Positions 1-6,463 of a stretch of DNA of 24,443 nucleotides are shown one piece after another (positions within the stretch are counted from its first letter, which is position 1; each line of letters opens with the position of its first letter). The stretch spans positions 1-24,443 of IMG/VR virus record IMGVR_UViG_3300017788_002246; one strand, written 5' to 3'. A program made the position numbers and the translations under genes. The stretch is from a virus. The notes under the pieces were generated by a model, which made no database searches, was not told the origin of the DNA, and saw nothing but the letters and a program-made list of their open reading frames with translations.

Positions 1-689
1 CCAAATGCCTTAGCCACATCGCCTGGGCAAGTGCAGCCGCCATCAGCAACGATATGGGCACCGAGGCCATGTGCTGCATCACTGCATTCAATAATCGCCG
101 ACAACTGCGGATAACCAACCCCAGTCTGTATCCTAGTCGTACATACCGATCCCGGTCCAATTCCAACTTTGACAATATCTGCTCCTCTCAATATCAGTTC
201 TTGCGTCATATCCGCAGTAACTACGTTACCCGCGATTATGGTCTTGTTTGGCCATGCTTCTCGGACTTCTTCTATGTAGTCTCCGAAATGTTCACTGTAA
301 CCGTTAGCCACATCTATACAGATGAATTTAATTTCTGGATAGGCATTGATTATGCGGCTCAGTCTTTGAAAATCTTTTTTGCTGGTTCCTGTGCTGACGG
401 CAAAACAATTACCGCTGTAAACAGTGGCTAGATCAAACAAGTCGTCTTCCTCGTAGGATTTTACTAGACAAGTAAACATACTGTGGCTAGAAAGGACCTT
501 GGCCATTTCGATAGTGCCTACTCCGTCCATGTTAGATGCCATGATAGGAACTCCGGTCCAGTTAAATTCGCTATGTTTGAACTTATATGTGCGATTAAGA
601 TCTACTTCTTTACGACTAGACAATGTGCTACGCTTAGGACGAATTAAAACATCTTTGAAGTCTAATTTAATATCTTCTTCTATTCTCAT
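1..689 (-). CDS. guaC: GMP reductase, 3' end cut by window edge
   Basis: GMP reductase makes IMP and ammonia from GMP with NADPH, feeding guanine nucleotides back to the purine branch point. The first 229 residues are present and the frame is open to position 1; the E. coli enzyme is about 347 residues, so roughly the last third is missing. The start [20 protein letters not shown] closely resembles E. coli GuaC. The IMPDH/GMPR-type loop [11 protein letters not shown] carries the catalytic cysteine (C183), followed by [10 protein letters not shown] and [14 protein letters not shown]. No CBS domain insertion is seen, which favours GuaC over IMP dehydrogenase. The ATG shares an ATGA overlap with the stop of the exonuclease gene, so translation is probably coupled. 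A guanine salvage role next to a nuclease is inference. Confidence 0.95.
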   Translation of the reverse strand, partial: MRIEEDIKLDFKDVLIRPKRSTLSSRKEVDLNRTYKFKHSEFNWTGVPIMASNMDGVGTIEMAKVLSSHSMFTCLVKSYEEDDLFDLATVYSGNCFAVSTGTSKKDFQRLSRIINAYPEIKFICIDVANGYSEHFGDYIEEVREAWPNKTIIAGNVVTADMTQELILRGADIVKVGIGPGSVCTTRIQTGVGYPQLSAIIECSDAAHGLGAHIVADGGCTCPGDVAKAF

Positions 690-1267
690 CTTTTATCCTG
701 TAGCGGATTAATAAGTTTACCATCGATCGATGATGCTGTTCTTAGTCTATTAAAAACGTTTTGAACTCCAACGGCTTGATTGTATGCATCATGCAAAGCA
801 TGATGAGCTAGCACTTCGGGTCTATCTGGATTGATTCCAATGTCAAATAGAGTTCGTGTATCTCGAACTTGCCAAAAATTCCACGGTGCAGCTTTTTGTA
901 TGGATCTAAAAATATTTTCCATAATCACTATATCAAAGCCTGCGCCGTGACTCCAAACTCTTTTACAACCCCAACAAAATTTATAAAGTTGATTCATTGC
1001 ATCAATAATATCAACTCGATTTTCTAGACCAAAGGCTTCATCCTGTGCCTCTTTGCTTTGATTGCTCCACCAATTGAGAGTGTCATTTGATGTGACCAAA
1101 CCTAGTCTATCACAGCTATCGATATCTACTCGAAGATAGAAACTCTCCATTTCGGGTTCTTTTAATTCTTGCCCGAACGGATCAAATTTCACTGCGCCGA
1201 TACTTAAAATTGCCGCATCTGGAGTCGTGGCAAGAGTTTCTAAATCAATCATAATGTCTGTAAGCAT
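686..1267 (-). CDS. DnaQ-fold 3'-5' exonuclease, DexA-like
   Basis: A 193-residue DEDD-type exonuclease, probably of the family that includes T4 DexA and the Rv2179c-like domain. Motif I is [20 protein letters not shown] (D8, E10). A second acidic site lies in [13 protein letters not shown] (D112), and motif III is [11 protein letters not shown] (H155 to D160), i.e. the DEDDh arrangement. It likely trims single-stranded DNA 3' ends or RNA. The strong promoter just upstream puts the predicted transcription start at or within about 3 nt of the ATG, so the message would be nearly leaderless. An internal ATG at codon 6 (position 1252) is the alternative start. It runs into guaC with a 4-nt overlap. 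The fold is fairly sure; whether the substrate is DNA or RNA is open. Confidence 0.85.
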   Translation of the reverse strand: MLTDIMIDLETLATTPDAAILSIGAVKFDPFGQELKEPEMESFYLRVDIDSCDRLGLVTSNDTLNWWSNQSKEAQDEAFGLENRVDIIDAMNQLYKFCWGCKRVWSHGAGFDIVIMENIFRSIQKAAPWNFWQVRDTRTLFDIGINPDRPEVLAHHALHDAYNQAVGVQNVFNRLRTASSIDGKLINPLQDKR

Positions 1268-1274
1268 AATCTTT

Positions 1275-1303
1275 ATTATAACAAGAATATGTTACAGTGT
1301 CAA
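1275..1303 (-). promoter_or_regulatory. sigma70-type promoter for exonuclease-guaC
   Basis: Both hexamers are perfect: -35 TTGACA (1303-1298) and -10 TATAAT (1280-1275), with a 17-bp spacer. The -35 box contains the TGA stop of the bS21 gene. The predicted start site falls within a few bases of the exonuclease ATG at 1267. Confidence 0.85.
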
Positions 1304-1539
1304 TATAATTTAGGAGGAAGTTGTTGATCTTTAAGTTTTTTTTGCCAACGAGCTTTGGCTGCAGATTTTGCTTTCTTACGTTCTATGCTAGGTTTTACGT
1401 AACACTCTCTATTTCGAAGTTCATCAAGAACACCACCTTCGTCGATTTTCTTTTTGAATCTACGGAGAGCTCGATTAATATCCTCACCTTCTTTTAATAC
1501 AACAGTACTGCCGAATAATTTATTTGTAAATTTGCTCAT
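1300..1539 (-). CDS. rpsU: 30S ribosomal protein bS21, phage type
   Basis: A 79-residue small basic protein matching bS21, which binds the 30S platform near the anti-Shine-Dalgarno end of 16S rRNA. The hallmark is visible: NRALRRFKKKIDEGGVLDEL followed by RNRECYVKPSIERKKAK and a basic tail ending LPPKLY, like the RRxRLY end of cellular S21. E. coli S21 is 71 residues. bS21 is a known passenger in some aquatic phages, where it is thought to bias host ribosomes toward phage messages (established as an idea, not shown here). The start overlaps the upstream gene by 20 nt, and no clear Shine-Dalgarno precedes it, so it probably depends on translational coupling. Confidence 0.93.
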   Translation of the reverse strand: MSKFTNKLFGSTVVLKEGEDINRALRRFKKKIDEGGVLDELRNRECYVKPSIERKKAKSAAKARWQKKLKDQQLPPKLY

Positions 1540-1912
1540 ATTTTTGCATATATTGATTTAAAAAATTTTTACATACGTCTACATCATATATATCCCTATC
1601 GTTGATCTTTGACAAAAATTTCAAAGGACCGAAATATATGGAATTTGGTTGGGCAGCCATGTATCCTACTAGTTCTAAATTTTGACCGCAACCGTTGAAA
1701 ATTATTAGATGACTCTTATGTTTTTTATCAAAAAACCAATCATGAGATCCTATGCCATTCCAAACATAAACTATACATTCCGAGTTATTGCTAATACCTG
1801 TAAGACTGTCGGAAATAATCTGTGTTTGATCTTGATTTAAATCGACGCAGAGTATTCTGAATGCATCTCTTGATAAATCATCCGGTTCAGTAACTAGTGT
1901 TATTCTATTCAT
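1520..1912 (-). CDS. conserved phage protein of unknown function
   Basis: A 130-residue protein I do not recognise by function. It starts MNRITLVTEPDDLSRDAFRI, then has an alternating hydrophobic pattern (ILCVDLN, CIVYVWNG, HLIIFNG) typical of an alpha/beta fold with several strands. No catalytic motif, signal peptide or membrane segment is visible. It starts one base into the stop of the preceding frame (ATG at 1912 touching that gene's TAA) and overlaps bS21 by 20 nt, so it belongs to the same transcription unit. I recall similar proteins in T4-like cyanophages, but that is memory rather than a search. Confidence 0.75.
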   Translation of the reverse strand: MNRITLVTEPDDLSRDAFRILCVDLNQDQTQIISDSLTGISNNSECIVYVWNGIGSHDWFFDKKHKSHLIIFNGCGQNLELVGYMAAQPNSIYFGPLKFLSKINDRDIYDVDVCKNFLNQYMQKYEQIYK

Positions 1913-2298
1913 TAAATCTTCGACAATATATCTGCAATTATTTCTGCATCTTCTTTAACTAAATCTTCTGGTTTAAGTTCTTTTGTTCTTAATTTATCGA
2001 TTAATTTTACGATGCGTATGAGTTCTGGGTCGTCTAAATCATAAACTTCTAAATCCAAAGAACTGAGATTATCTTTACTCAAATTTCGATAAATCCGATC
2101 TATCGGAGTAAAAATATCTGAAGACGATTTACGTTCTTTAATCTTCGTCCAAACAGTTGAATTACTTTGCTCACTGTTCTGTTGATAGTTTATATCGGAC
2201 GAGACTGTTTGATCTGTTTCGGACCGTCCTTCTCGTACCAGGTCAATTCTTTTTTTTTGGCCTCTTCCTGGGCTTTTTCTTCTTGCTCTTGTGCCCAT
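1912..2298 (-). CDS. -1 frame extension of the membrane/coiled-coil protein (orf128)
   Basis: An open frame of 128 codons that overlaps the end of the 2190-3425 gene by 109 nt and lies in its -1 frame. The first ~16 residues (arginine/glycine rich, GTRARRKSPGRG) look like a shadow of the upstream gene. The credible part begins near a run of nine adenines at 2258-2250, where a -1 slip would join the two frames into one 504-residue protein. It continues with SNSTVWTKIKERKSSSDIF and an acidic, helical end (DLDDPELIRIVKLIDKLRTK). No other in-frame ATG and no Shine-Dalgarno for separate initiation is seen. It may be a programmed frameshift product, a separate gene from a poor start, or the result of a homopolymer length error. 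Confidence 0.6.
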   Translation of the reverse strand: MGTRARRKSPGRGQKKRIDLVREGRSETDQTVSSDINYQQNSEQSNSTVWTKIKERKSSSDIFTPIDRIYRNLSKDNLSSLDLEVYDLDDPELIRIVKLIDKLRTKELKPEDLVKEDAEIIADILSKI

Positions 2299-3425
2299 TT
2301 TAAGGCTTCTTGAGCAGCCTCATCTTGTATTCTTTTTTCTTCTTCGGCAGCAGCACGTTCTGCCTCAGCAATCATTTCATTCCACTCATCCAGAGCAGAT
2401 TTATCTTCTGCTTTTTTAATTTCTTCGATGCTAGATATCGTTGATTCAATATTAGATTCTTTTTCGATAGAGGCTATTTTTCTGTTCGCTTCTTCTGCAA
2501 CATCATTACCAGTCGGTGATTCTTTATCTGTTGACTGTTCTCCTCCACTTCCTTCATCAACTGTTCCGATAACAGGCTGGGATGATGGGGGTGTTTCTTC
2601 TCCTGATCTTTTTTGTGTGGTGTTCTCCTGAACCAACTCATCATTTCGCTCCTTAGATTTAAATTTAAAATTAAGTTTACCATGTAAGCTGATCTGAGCA
2701 GCTATTAAAAGAACTATAGCTAAAGGATCAAATACAAATATTAATATCAGTATCACCCAGGTGACAGCTTTTTCTAAAATATTTTGATCAGTTTCACCGT
2801 AAAAGAAATTCGCGATATATTTTATAGGACCGACCTCGGCCTCTACTTTACGAAGGTCTTTGGCTATCGGAGCTCTTTCTTCATTTAGTTTAGCTATTTC
2901 GATCTGAGCCTTAGCGATATCGGCTTGTAATGACGCTCTTTCTCTTGCTTGATTTCTGCGAATCTGAACAGCTCTCTCGGCTCCCTTTTCGTCGTCGCTG
3001 CGTCCGAGTATTTGATCAACTTGTGCATCCAACTGAGACATAGCACGTCTGGCGGTCTCTACATTATCTCTCTGGGTTTTGATTTTTTCATCTATGAGAG
3101 CTAATTTATCAGCAACGTCTCCTGTAGGTACACTTTGATCCATGTGTGCTTTAGATAAAAATCCAAAAATTCCCATGCTGGTAATTAACATGAGAACTAC
3201 CAAAGCAGTACAGAGATATCCCTTGATTAATTTAGGAGCAGTCTTCCAGTTTTGATGTAACCAAACTACAGTGATTAACTTACCTAATTCTAATGCGACT
3301 CCCATAATAATAATAGCAACTGCGGCCGCAGAAAAAATCGCTGTCAAACCTATCACTGAGTAATAGATTGCGACAGCGGATATTAGGAGAGCACTAAAAA
3401 GGGTTAATATTCCAACAAACATCAA
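2190..3425 (-). CDS. multi-span membrane protein with coiled coil and acidic tail
   Basis: A 411-residue protein with three hydrophobic segments near the N terminus (about 4-25, 27-48 and 72-92), a long charged heptad-like region (about 105-205, e.g. KIKTQRDNVETARRAMSQLD), a further double hydrophobic segment (about 222-252, VTWVILILIFVFDPLAIVLL), and a low-complexity tail rich in Glu, Lys and Ala. It is an inner-membrane protein by composition. I recall a similar protein as conserved in marine T4-like phages, function unknown. The zero-frame product ends KDGPKQIKQSRPI just after the A9 run at 2258-2250, where a -1 shift would replace the last 19 residues with a 112-residue extension. It starts 4 nt after the preceding virion-like gene. 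Confidence 0.8.
   Translation of the reverse strand: MMFVGILTLFSALLISAVAIYYSVIGLTAIFSAAAVAIIIMGVALELGKLITVVWLHQNWKTAPKLIKGYLCTALVVLMLITSMGIFGFLSKAHMDQSVPTGDVADKLALIDEKIKTQRDNVETARRAMSQLDAQVDQILGRSDDEKGAERAVQIRRNQARERASLQADIAKAQIEIAKLNEERAPIAKDLRKVEAEVGPIKYIANFFYGETDQNILEKAVTWVILILIFVFDPLAIVLLIAAQISLHGKLNFKFKSKERNDELVQENTTQKRSGEETPPSSQPVIGTVDEGSGGEQSTDKESPTGNDVAEEANRKIASIEKESNIESTISSIEEIKKAEDKSALDEWNEMIAEAERAAAEEEKRIQDEAAQEALKWAQEQEEKAQEEAKKKELTWYEKDGPKQIKQSRPI
2249..2258 (-). other. candidate -1 ribosomal frameshift site
   Basis: In the minus-strand message the zero frame reads GCC AAA AAA AAA GAA, which contains a classic X XXY YYZ heptamer (A AAA AAA). Slipping back one base gives AAA AAA AGA and enters the 1912 frame. 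Twelve bases downstream is a 6-bp stem, ACGAGA (2236-2231) with TCTCGT (2204-2199), enclosing a second GC-rich hairpin candidate (GGACGGTCC). The spacer is somewhat longer than the usual 5-9 nt. Confidence 0.5.
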
Positions 3426-3429
3426 GCAA

Positions 3430-4035
3430 TTATGCGTTCACCAGCGTTACTGTGTCAACCAGAGATACTGTCACATCTGCATATACATCTGCATCTGCAT
3501 CGGGTCTAGTGATTGTTATTGGAATTATTAACTCTGCAGATCCCGTCGGATCATACACTCTGTACTTTTTTGTATATCCAGATGTTCCGCCTCGTTGTAT
3601 TCCAGAAACAACCAGATGTTTCACAGCCTTTGCTACAGTATTGATGGCGTTGCCACCAATGTCCGTAGTGCCATTAAGAGCTTGTAATACAAAGTCATCT
3701 CTTTCGTATTTTACGGTAAATGCCAATGCTGTAGGTTGATTATTTGCGTTAGTATTTCCAGCACTAGTAACAGTGACATCCAAGATTTGGGCATCTGAAT
3801 GCTTCATTAATTCTTCGAGAATTGCCTGCCATCTTAAATTTCCTCTAGCTACTCGGCTAGCATTAACCGCATTTGATGGCAATGTCGCAAACCCATTCCA
3901 ATCAGTTGGGTTAACTGCACCGTTATCGTTACCATCAGCTGTGGGATATGTTCCGGTGCCGCCGCTGAATGCACACGAAACTCGATAAAAATTTGGGCTT
4001 AATTGATTAAGACTTTGTTGGAATCCTGATGCCAT
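3430..4035 (-). CDS. probable virion structural protein
   Basis: A 201-residue protein with no signal peptide or membrane segment. It is rich in Thr, Asn, Val and Ala with alternating beta-strand pattern, e.g. AQILDVTVTSAGNTNANNQ, ALAFTVKYERDD, ADVYADVTVSLVDTVTLV. The composition and the MASGFQQSLNQL start resemble tail or capsid-associated proteins of T4-like phages. A strong Shine-Dalgarno (AAGGAGAT) precedes the ATG, and a GATAAATA late-type box lies 21 bases upstream, consistent with high late expression. Exact function unknown; a tail-tube or decoration protein is possible but unproven. Confidence 0.7.
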   Translation of the reverse strand: MASGFQQSLNQLSPNFYRVSCAFSGGTGTYPTADGNDNGAVNPTDWNGFATLPSNAVNASRVARGNLRWQAILEELMKHSDAQILDVTVTSAGNTNANNQPTALAFTVKYERDDFVLQALNGTTDIGGNAINTVAKAVKHLVVSGIQRGGTSGYTKKYRVYDPTGSAELIIPITITRPDADADVYADVTVSLVDTVTLVNA

Positions 4036-4055
4036 AAAAATATCTCCTTGATAGC

Positions 4056-4490
4056 TTATTTATCGCGAACCCATCGCCAATTATCCCGGGCATTATCATA
4101 ACAGGCAGTAGCTGCCATAGTTTTTTCCATATTATACGCTATGGCCTGTATATGGATCCTGCGGCAGTATCCAGAGCCCGTAGGCCAGGTATGCGCAGGC
4201 ACGGCAAACCCGCTAGCGTCCCTCTTGTACCAAGAGACTTTTTCTCCGTTTTCTGCAGCCATCACAGCATGCATCAACGATCGTTGATAATGTTCCTTCT
4301 GATCATCATCGAGAGTTCTAAACCATCCAAAAGTGAGATCTATCAGATTGTTAGCAAAGCCGCCTGCCCTATACTCAAAAAATCTCGGATTGGCTAGATC
4401 AGATGCCGAAGCAGGATTAATAGCCAGTAGTGTTAATAACTTCCCAGCTACCATCAGGCTTCTGACAGCTGATACCTTTGCGCTGAACAT
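4056..4490 (-). CDS. exported 17-kDa surface-antigen-like protein
   Basis: A probable periplasmic or outer-membrane protein of 144 residues. I chose the ATG at 4490 because GGAGGA sits 5 nt upstream; a TTG at 4502 and an ATG at 4454 are alternatives. The N terminus looks like a signal peptide (basic start, LMVAGKLLTLLAI, cleavage near NPASA-SD). The second half, SLMHAVMAAENGEKVSWYK, then a GYCRRIHI segment, an ATACYD segment and WRWV, follows the pattern of the RT0821/Lpp0805 (17kDa_Anti_2) surface antigen family: the 'A...G..v.W' repeat, then CR and ACxxxxxxW. It overlaps the preceding lipoprotein by 74 nt. Role inferred only: envelope modification or superinfection exclusion. Confidence 0.7.
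   Translation of the reverse strand: MFSAKVSAVRSLMVAGKLLTLLAINPASASDLANPRFFEYRAGGFANNLIDLTFGWFRTLDDDQKEHYQRSLMHAVMAAENGEKVSWYKRDASGFAVPAHTWPTGSGYCRRIHIQAIAYNMEKTMAATACYDNARDNWRWVRDK
4057..4064 (-). promoter_or_regulatory. late-type promoter box GATAAATA
   Basis: A minus-strand GATAAATA (T4 late consensus TATAAATA) overlapping the stop codon of the upstream exported-protein gene and lying 21 bases from the ATG of the virion-like gene at 4035. Confidence 0.5.
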
Positions 4491-4740
4491 TCCGTCCTCC
4501 AATCTGCATCCAATAATAAAATTCGCCGCAGTAGGGTGAAGAACCTAACCTCTTCTGGGCGATGCGTTTGATCTGATCGTCTGTGCATTCTAGCACGGTC
4601 TGGCTTTCTACCCGTTCACCATTCTGCAGTACGATGGTCTGATTGGTGATACAGTATGGCGGTTTCTCGGCCACAACTTTGGGAGATGAAGAACAACCAA
4701 CTAGGATCACAGAAATAGAACCTATCAATAATGCTTTCAT
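4417..4740 (-). CDS. small lipoprotein with surface-antigen-like end
   Basis: A 107-residue lipoprotein. MKALLIGSISVILVGC is a type II signal peptide with lipobox LVGC (C16). The mature part contains SSPYCGEFYYWMQIGG and ISCQKPDGSWEVIN, which matches the C-terminal half of the 17-kDa antigen family (C..., GG..., CxxPDGsW). Four further cysteines in the mature region suggest disulphides and so a periplasmic location. Its ATG overlaps the stop of the upstream lipoprotein gene (TAATG). The next gene starts inside it. It has no known phage structural role; host-envelope alteration during infection is an inference. Confidence 0.75.
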   Translation of the reverse strand: MKALLIGSISVILVGCSSSPKVVAEKPPYCITNQTIVLQNGERVESQTVLECTDDQIKRIAQKRLGSSPYCGEFYYWMQIGGRNVQRKGISCQKPDGSWEVINTTGY

Positions 4741-5228
4741 TACTGTGCCTTTGCCGATTTCTCAGACTTTGCCTGTGCGATCAACTCGTCGAATTTGCCT
4801 TTGGGCATCTCCAATCGAACGAACGTGTAGTGGCGACCATTCATGGTAAAATGAGCAGATTCCGTCCTGAGATGCTCACGGATAGTGGTATCTCGGACCA
4901 CATAAGAAATCACCGTACGGGTGTTTTTCTTATCGTTGTTAAACTCGATCCTAGTTTCAGAATTGACTTCTGAATTAATGCGTTTAGCGAAGTTGTTCAT
5001 AGCGATTGCATACATCTGCTCTTCAGCGGCCTGTGCGTGAATGCTTTCTCCGCCACCGCAGGCATAAGCGAACTCTTTCTTGAACCAAAACCAACCTTTA
5101 GTTCCGCTCTGCTGGCAATCAGCATACCAACTAGGAACTGCGTAGGTTTTGCGATCCTCTACGGTTTTCATCGATGAACAACCAGTTATGGCTGCTGCCA
5201 AAATACCAACTGCGATTGCCTTCTTCAT
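4740..5228 (-). CDS. LPP20-like lipoprotein
   Basis: A 162-residue lipoprotein with signal peptide MKKAIAVGILAAAITGC and lipobox ITGC (C17). The mature start has YAVPSWYADC, like the 'vPdWy' motif of LPP20-type lipoproteins, followed by EQMYAIAMNNFAKRINSEVN and a beta-rich region TRTVISYVVRDTTIREH and HYTFVRLEMPKGKFDELI, which fits that fold. It is first in a three-gene exported cassette directly behind a sigma70-type promoter (5264-5292), so early or constitutive expression is expected. LPP20 proteins often travel with curli-type secretion genes; none is visible in this window. Confidence 0.7.
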   Translation of the reverse strand: MKKAIAVGILAAAITGCSSMKTVEDRKTYAVPSWYADCQQSGTKGWFWFKKEFAYACGGGESIHAQAAEEQMYAIAMNNFAKRINSEVNSETRIEFNNDKKNTRTVISYVVRDTTIREHLRTESAHFTMNGRHYTFVRLEMPKGKFDELIAQAKSEKSAKAQ

Positions 5229-5263
5229 TTGTTGCCTTTCTGTGTGTGGATTACGACATTATT

Positions 5264-5292
5264 AGTATAGCACCACTGCCAACCAAAGTCAA
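5264..5292 (-). promoter_or_regulatory. sigma70-type promoter for the lipoprotein cassette
   Basis: -35 TTGACT (5292-5287), 17-bp spacer, -10 TATACT (5269-5264). The predicted start is about 28 nt before the ATG at 5228. The short space 5229-5309 holds only this promoter and the leader. Confidence 0.75.
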
Positions 5293-5309
5293 TCAGGGTC
5301 TTTACCAAT

Positions 5310-5615
5310 TTATTTGAAGAAGATCAGGGCCATCATCACTGCCTGTAGCATGAATCCAAATCCTAGGGTGACGATATTGAACATGTCTCGTTTGGCAGCG
5401 GCTTTGGCGAATAGCAGAGCTAGACCTAACCAAACCATCAAGACCAAATCCACGGCAGGCATCTTGTCAGTAATACCCGCCATCACTGCTAAGAAACTAG
5501 GGATCGTGGCCTAGTGTAAGACTAAAATGGCTACCCATTCTAGGCTTTCCGGACTCAGACGGCTGAAATATGTTTTGAGGCTGTCGCGGACCTTTTCTAT
5601 GTCAAATGTTTTCAT
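5310..5615 (-). pseudogene. small membrane protein gene interrupted by in-frame TAG
   Basis: A 101-codon frame beginning MKTFDIEKVRDSLKTYFSRL and ending MALIFFK, broken at codon 35 by a single TAG (5513-5511). Before the stop it reads VAILVLH and after it ATIPSFLAVMAGITDKM, then two more hydrophobic stretches (VLMVWLGLALLFAKA and IVTLGFGFMLQAVMMALIF). The coding character continues straight through, with no shift of frame, so the TAG sits inside an otherwise intact gene with about three membrane segments. The ATG overlaps the end of the SleB-type gene by 14 nt. It could be a nonsense mutation, a base error, UAG readthrough, or a restart at an ATG ten codons later (VMAGITDK). Confidence 0.75.
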
Positions 5616-6147
5616 TTGGTTTCCTGTAAAAGATGTGGGCTCCAATTTTGGTTATCCTTTCTAGTTTCCAGTTAGGGCTGACGTAATCAGCATGATAATA
5701 CAATGCTTTATTTAAGCTGTCAAGACGGAATCCTTCCAGATATACTTTTTTAGCCACTGCATAGCTGTCTGCATAGGCCTTATCGTTAATCTTGCGATTA
5801 CGATGATTGGCATCACAGTACCAACTAAACTGGCAGATGACTTTTGAGTAGACTGCGGTCTTTTCGTAGACCACGCCACAGACGGTGTCCGGAAATCTCG
5901 AATCAGTCACCCGATTTAGGGTGACCTGTGCCACAGCTACTTTGCCTTCAAAAGGCTCGTGTCCCGCTTCGCGATAGATATTCAGAGCAAGACATTCTAG
6001 ATCTTTTTCTATGCTTTCTGCTGATACGAATTGATAACCTTCTTTGCCAGTAAGTTGTTGGAACTTCCATCCGGTTACAGAACTCACTAAAAACACTACC
6101 GCTAACAACGATAATACGATACTGCCTATTTTAAGAGATTGAAACAT
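5602..6147 (-). CDS. SleB-type cell wall hydrolase
   Basis: A 181-residue hydrolase of the SleB (Hydrolase_2) family, which cleaves peptidoglycan glycan strands. An N-terminal membrane anchor or signal (about 8-26, GSIVLSLLAVVFLVSS) precedes the catalytic domain, LECLALNIYREAGHEPFEGK with the expected catalytic glutamate (E60), then AVAQVTLNRVTDSRFPDTVCGVV and QFSWYCD, all typical of the family. Translation could open as far up as 6255, but AGGAGG sits 6 nt before the ATG at 6147 and the extra 36 residues look non-coding, so I use 6147. It is likely a lysis or entry enzyme: an endolysin secreted through its anchor is the simplest reading. Confidence 0.88.
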   Translation of the reverse strand: MFQSLKIGSIVLSLLAVVFLVSSVTGWKFQQLTGKEGYQFVSAESIEKDLECLALNIYREAGHEPFEGKVAVAQVTLNRVTDSRFPDTVCGVVYEKTAVYSKVICQFSWYCDANHRNRKINDKAYADSYAVAKKVYLEGFRLDSLNKALYYHADYVSPNWKLERITKIGAHIFYRKPNENI

Positions 6148-6221
6148 TGTGTTCCTCCTTTCATTTAGTGCCACGATACACTGCGGCATTACATTAAGGG
6201 AGTTAACTTCACGAGGCTCTA

Positions 6222-6420
6222 TAAGAGAACCCTTGGTTCGTGTAGTCGTCTCCATCAGTTACAACACGCTGCCTTGCTGTTTACAAGACTGCGCTTTCAC
6301 TTTTGGCGAGCATGGCTTCCCGAATCTCACGGGTTTCTCATTGGCCAAGACTCGCGGGTCTGGACATAAAACTGGTTCGCTCCGTCCGGACCAACTATCT
6401 TAGTTTCTTGCGAAACGTAA
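6222..6420 (-). ncRNA. structured RNA or long leader of unknown class
   Basis: About 300 nt between two intact genes (6148-6463) hold no convincing protein. The minus strand is visibly more GC-rich than its surroundings and folds locally: GTTTC-GCAA-GAAAC with a GNRA loop (6416-6403); GGUC/GACC plus GGAC/GUCC around one mismatch (6392-6357); a nested hairpin GCGAG/CTCGC, TGGC/GCCA, CCCG/CGGG (6355-6306); CTTG/CAAG (6287-6273); and GAACC-AAG-GGTTC (6239-6227). A promoter lies just upstream. It may be a free small RNA or a cis-acting leader of the SleB gene. I could not match it to tmRNA, RNase P, a riboswitch or a group I intron. Confidence 0.5.
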
Positions 6421-6427
6421 TTTATAT

Positions 6428-6456
6428 AGCATAACATCAAAGATTTCACTTGTAAA
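6428..6456 (-). promoter_or_regulatory. candidate sigma70-type promoter for the structured RNA
   Basis: -35 TTTACA (6456-6451), 17-bp spacer, -10 TATGCT (6433-6428). This is weaker than the others in the window. The predicted start is just before the GNRA hairpin that opens the structured stretch. Confidence 0.4.
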
Positions 6457-6463
6457 CCGGCGA

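Noticed and set aside
54-711. Two plus-strand open frames at the left end
   Set aside because: They lie antisense to the well-conserved GMP reductase and have no protein-like pattern.
3452-3988. Plus-strand frames across the virion-like gene
   Set aside because: They are antisense shadows with no ribosome binding site or recognisable protein features.
6148-6255. N-terminal extension of the SleB-type hydrolase
   Set aside because: The frame is open, but AGGAGG precedes the inner ATG at 6147, the extension has no domain character, and it falls in the structured RNA region.
6240-6275. Hammerhead-like CUGAUG ... CGAA pattern in the structured RNA
   Set aside because: The core would need CUGANGA followed by a stem; the seventh base is G and no stem II forms.
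6222-6420. Group I intron or RNase P RNA
   Set aside because: There is a loose likeness of GGAGACGACUACACG to a group I core element, but no P4/P7 pairing could be built and no gene is interrupted; RNase P signatures are absent.
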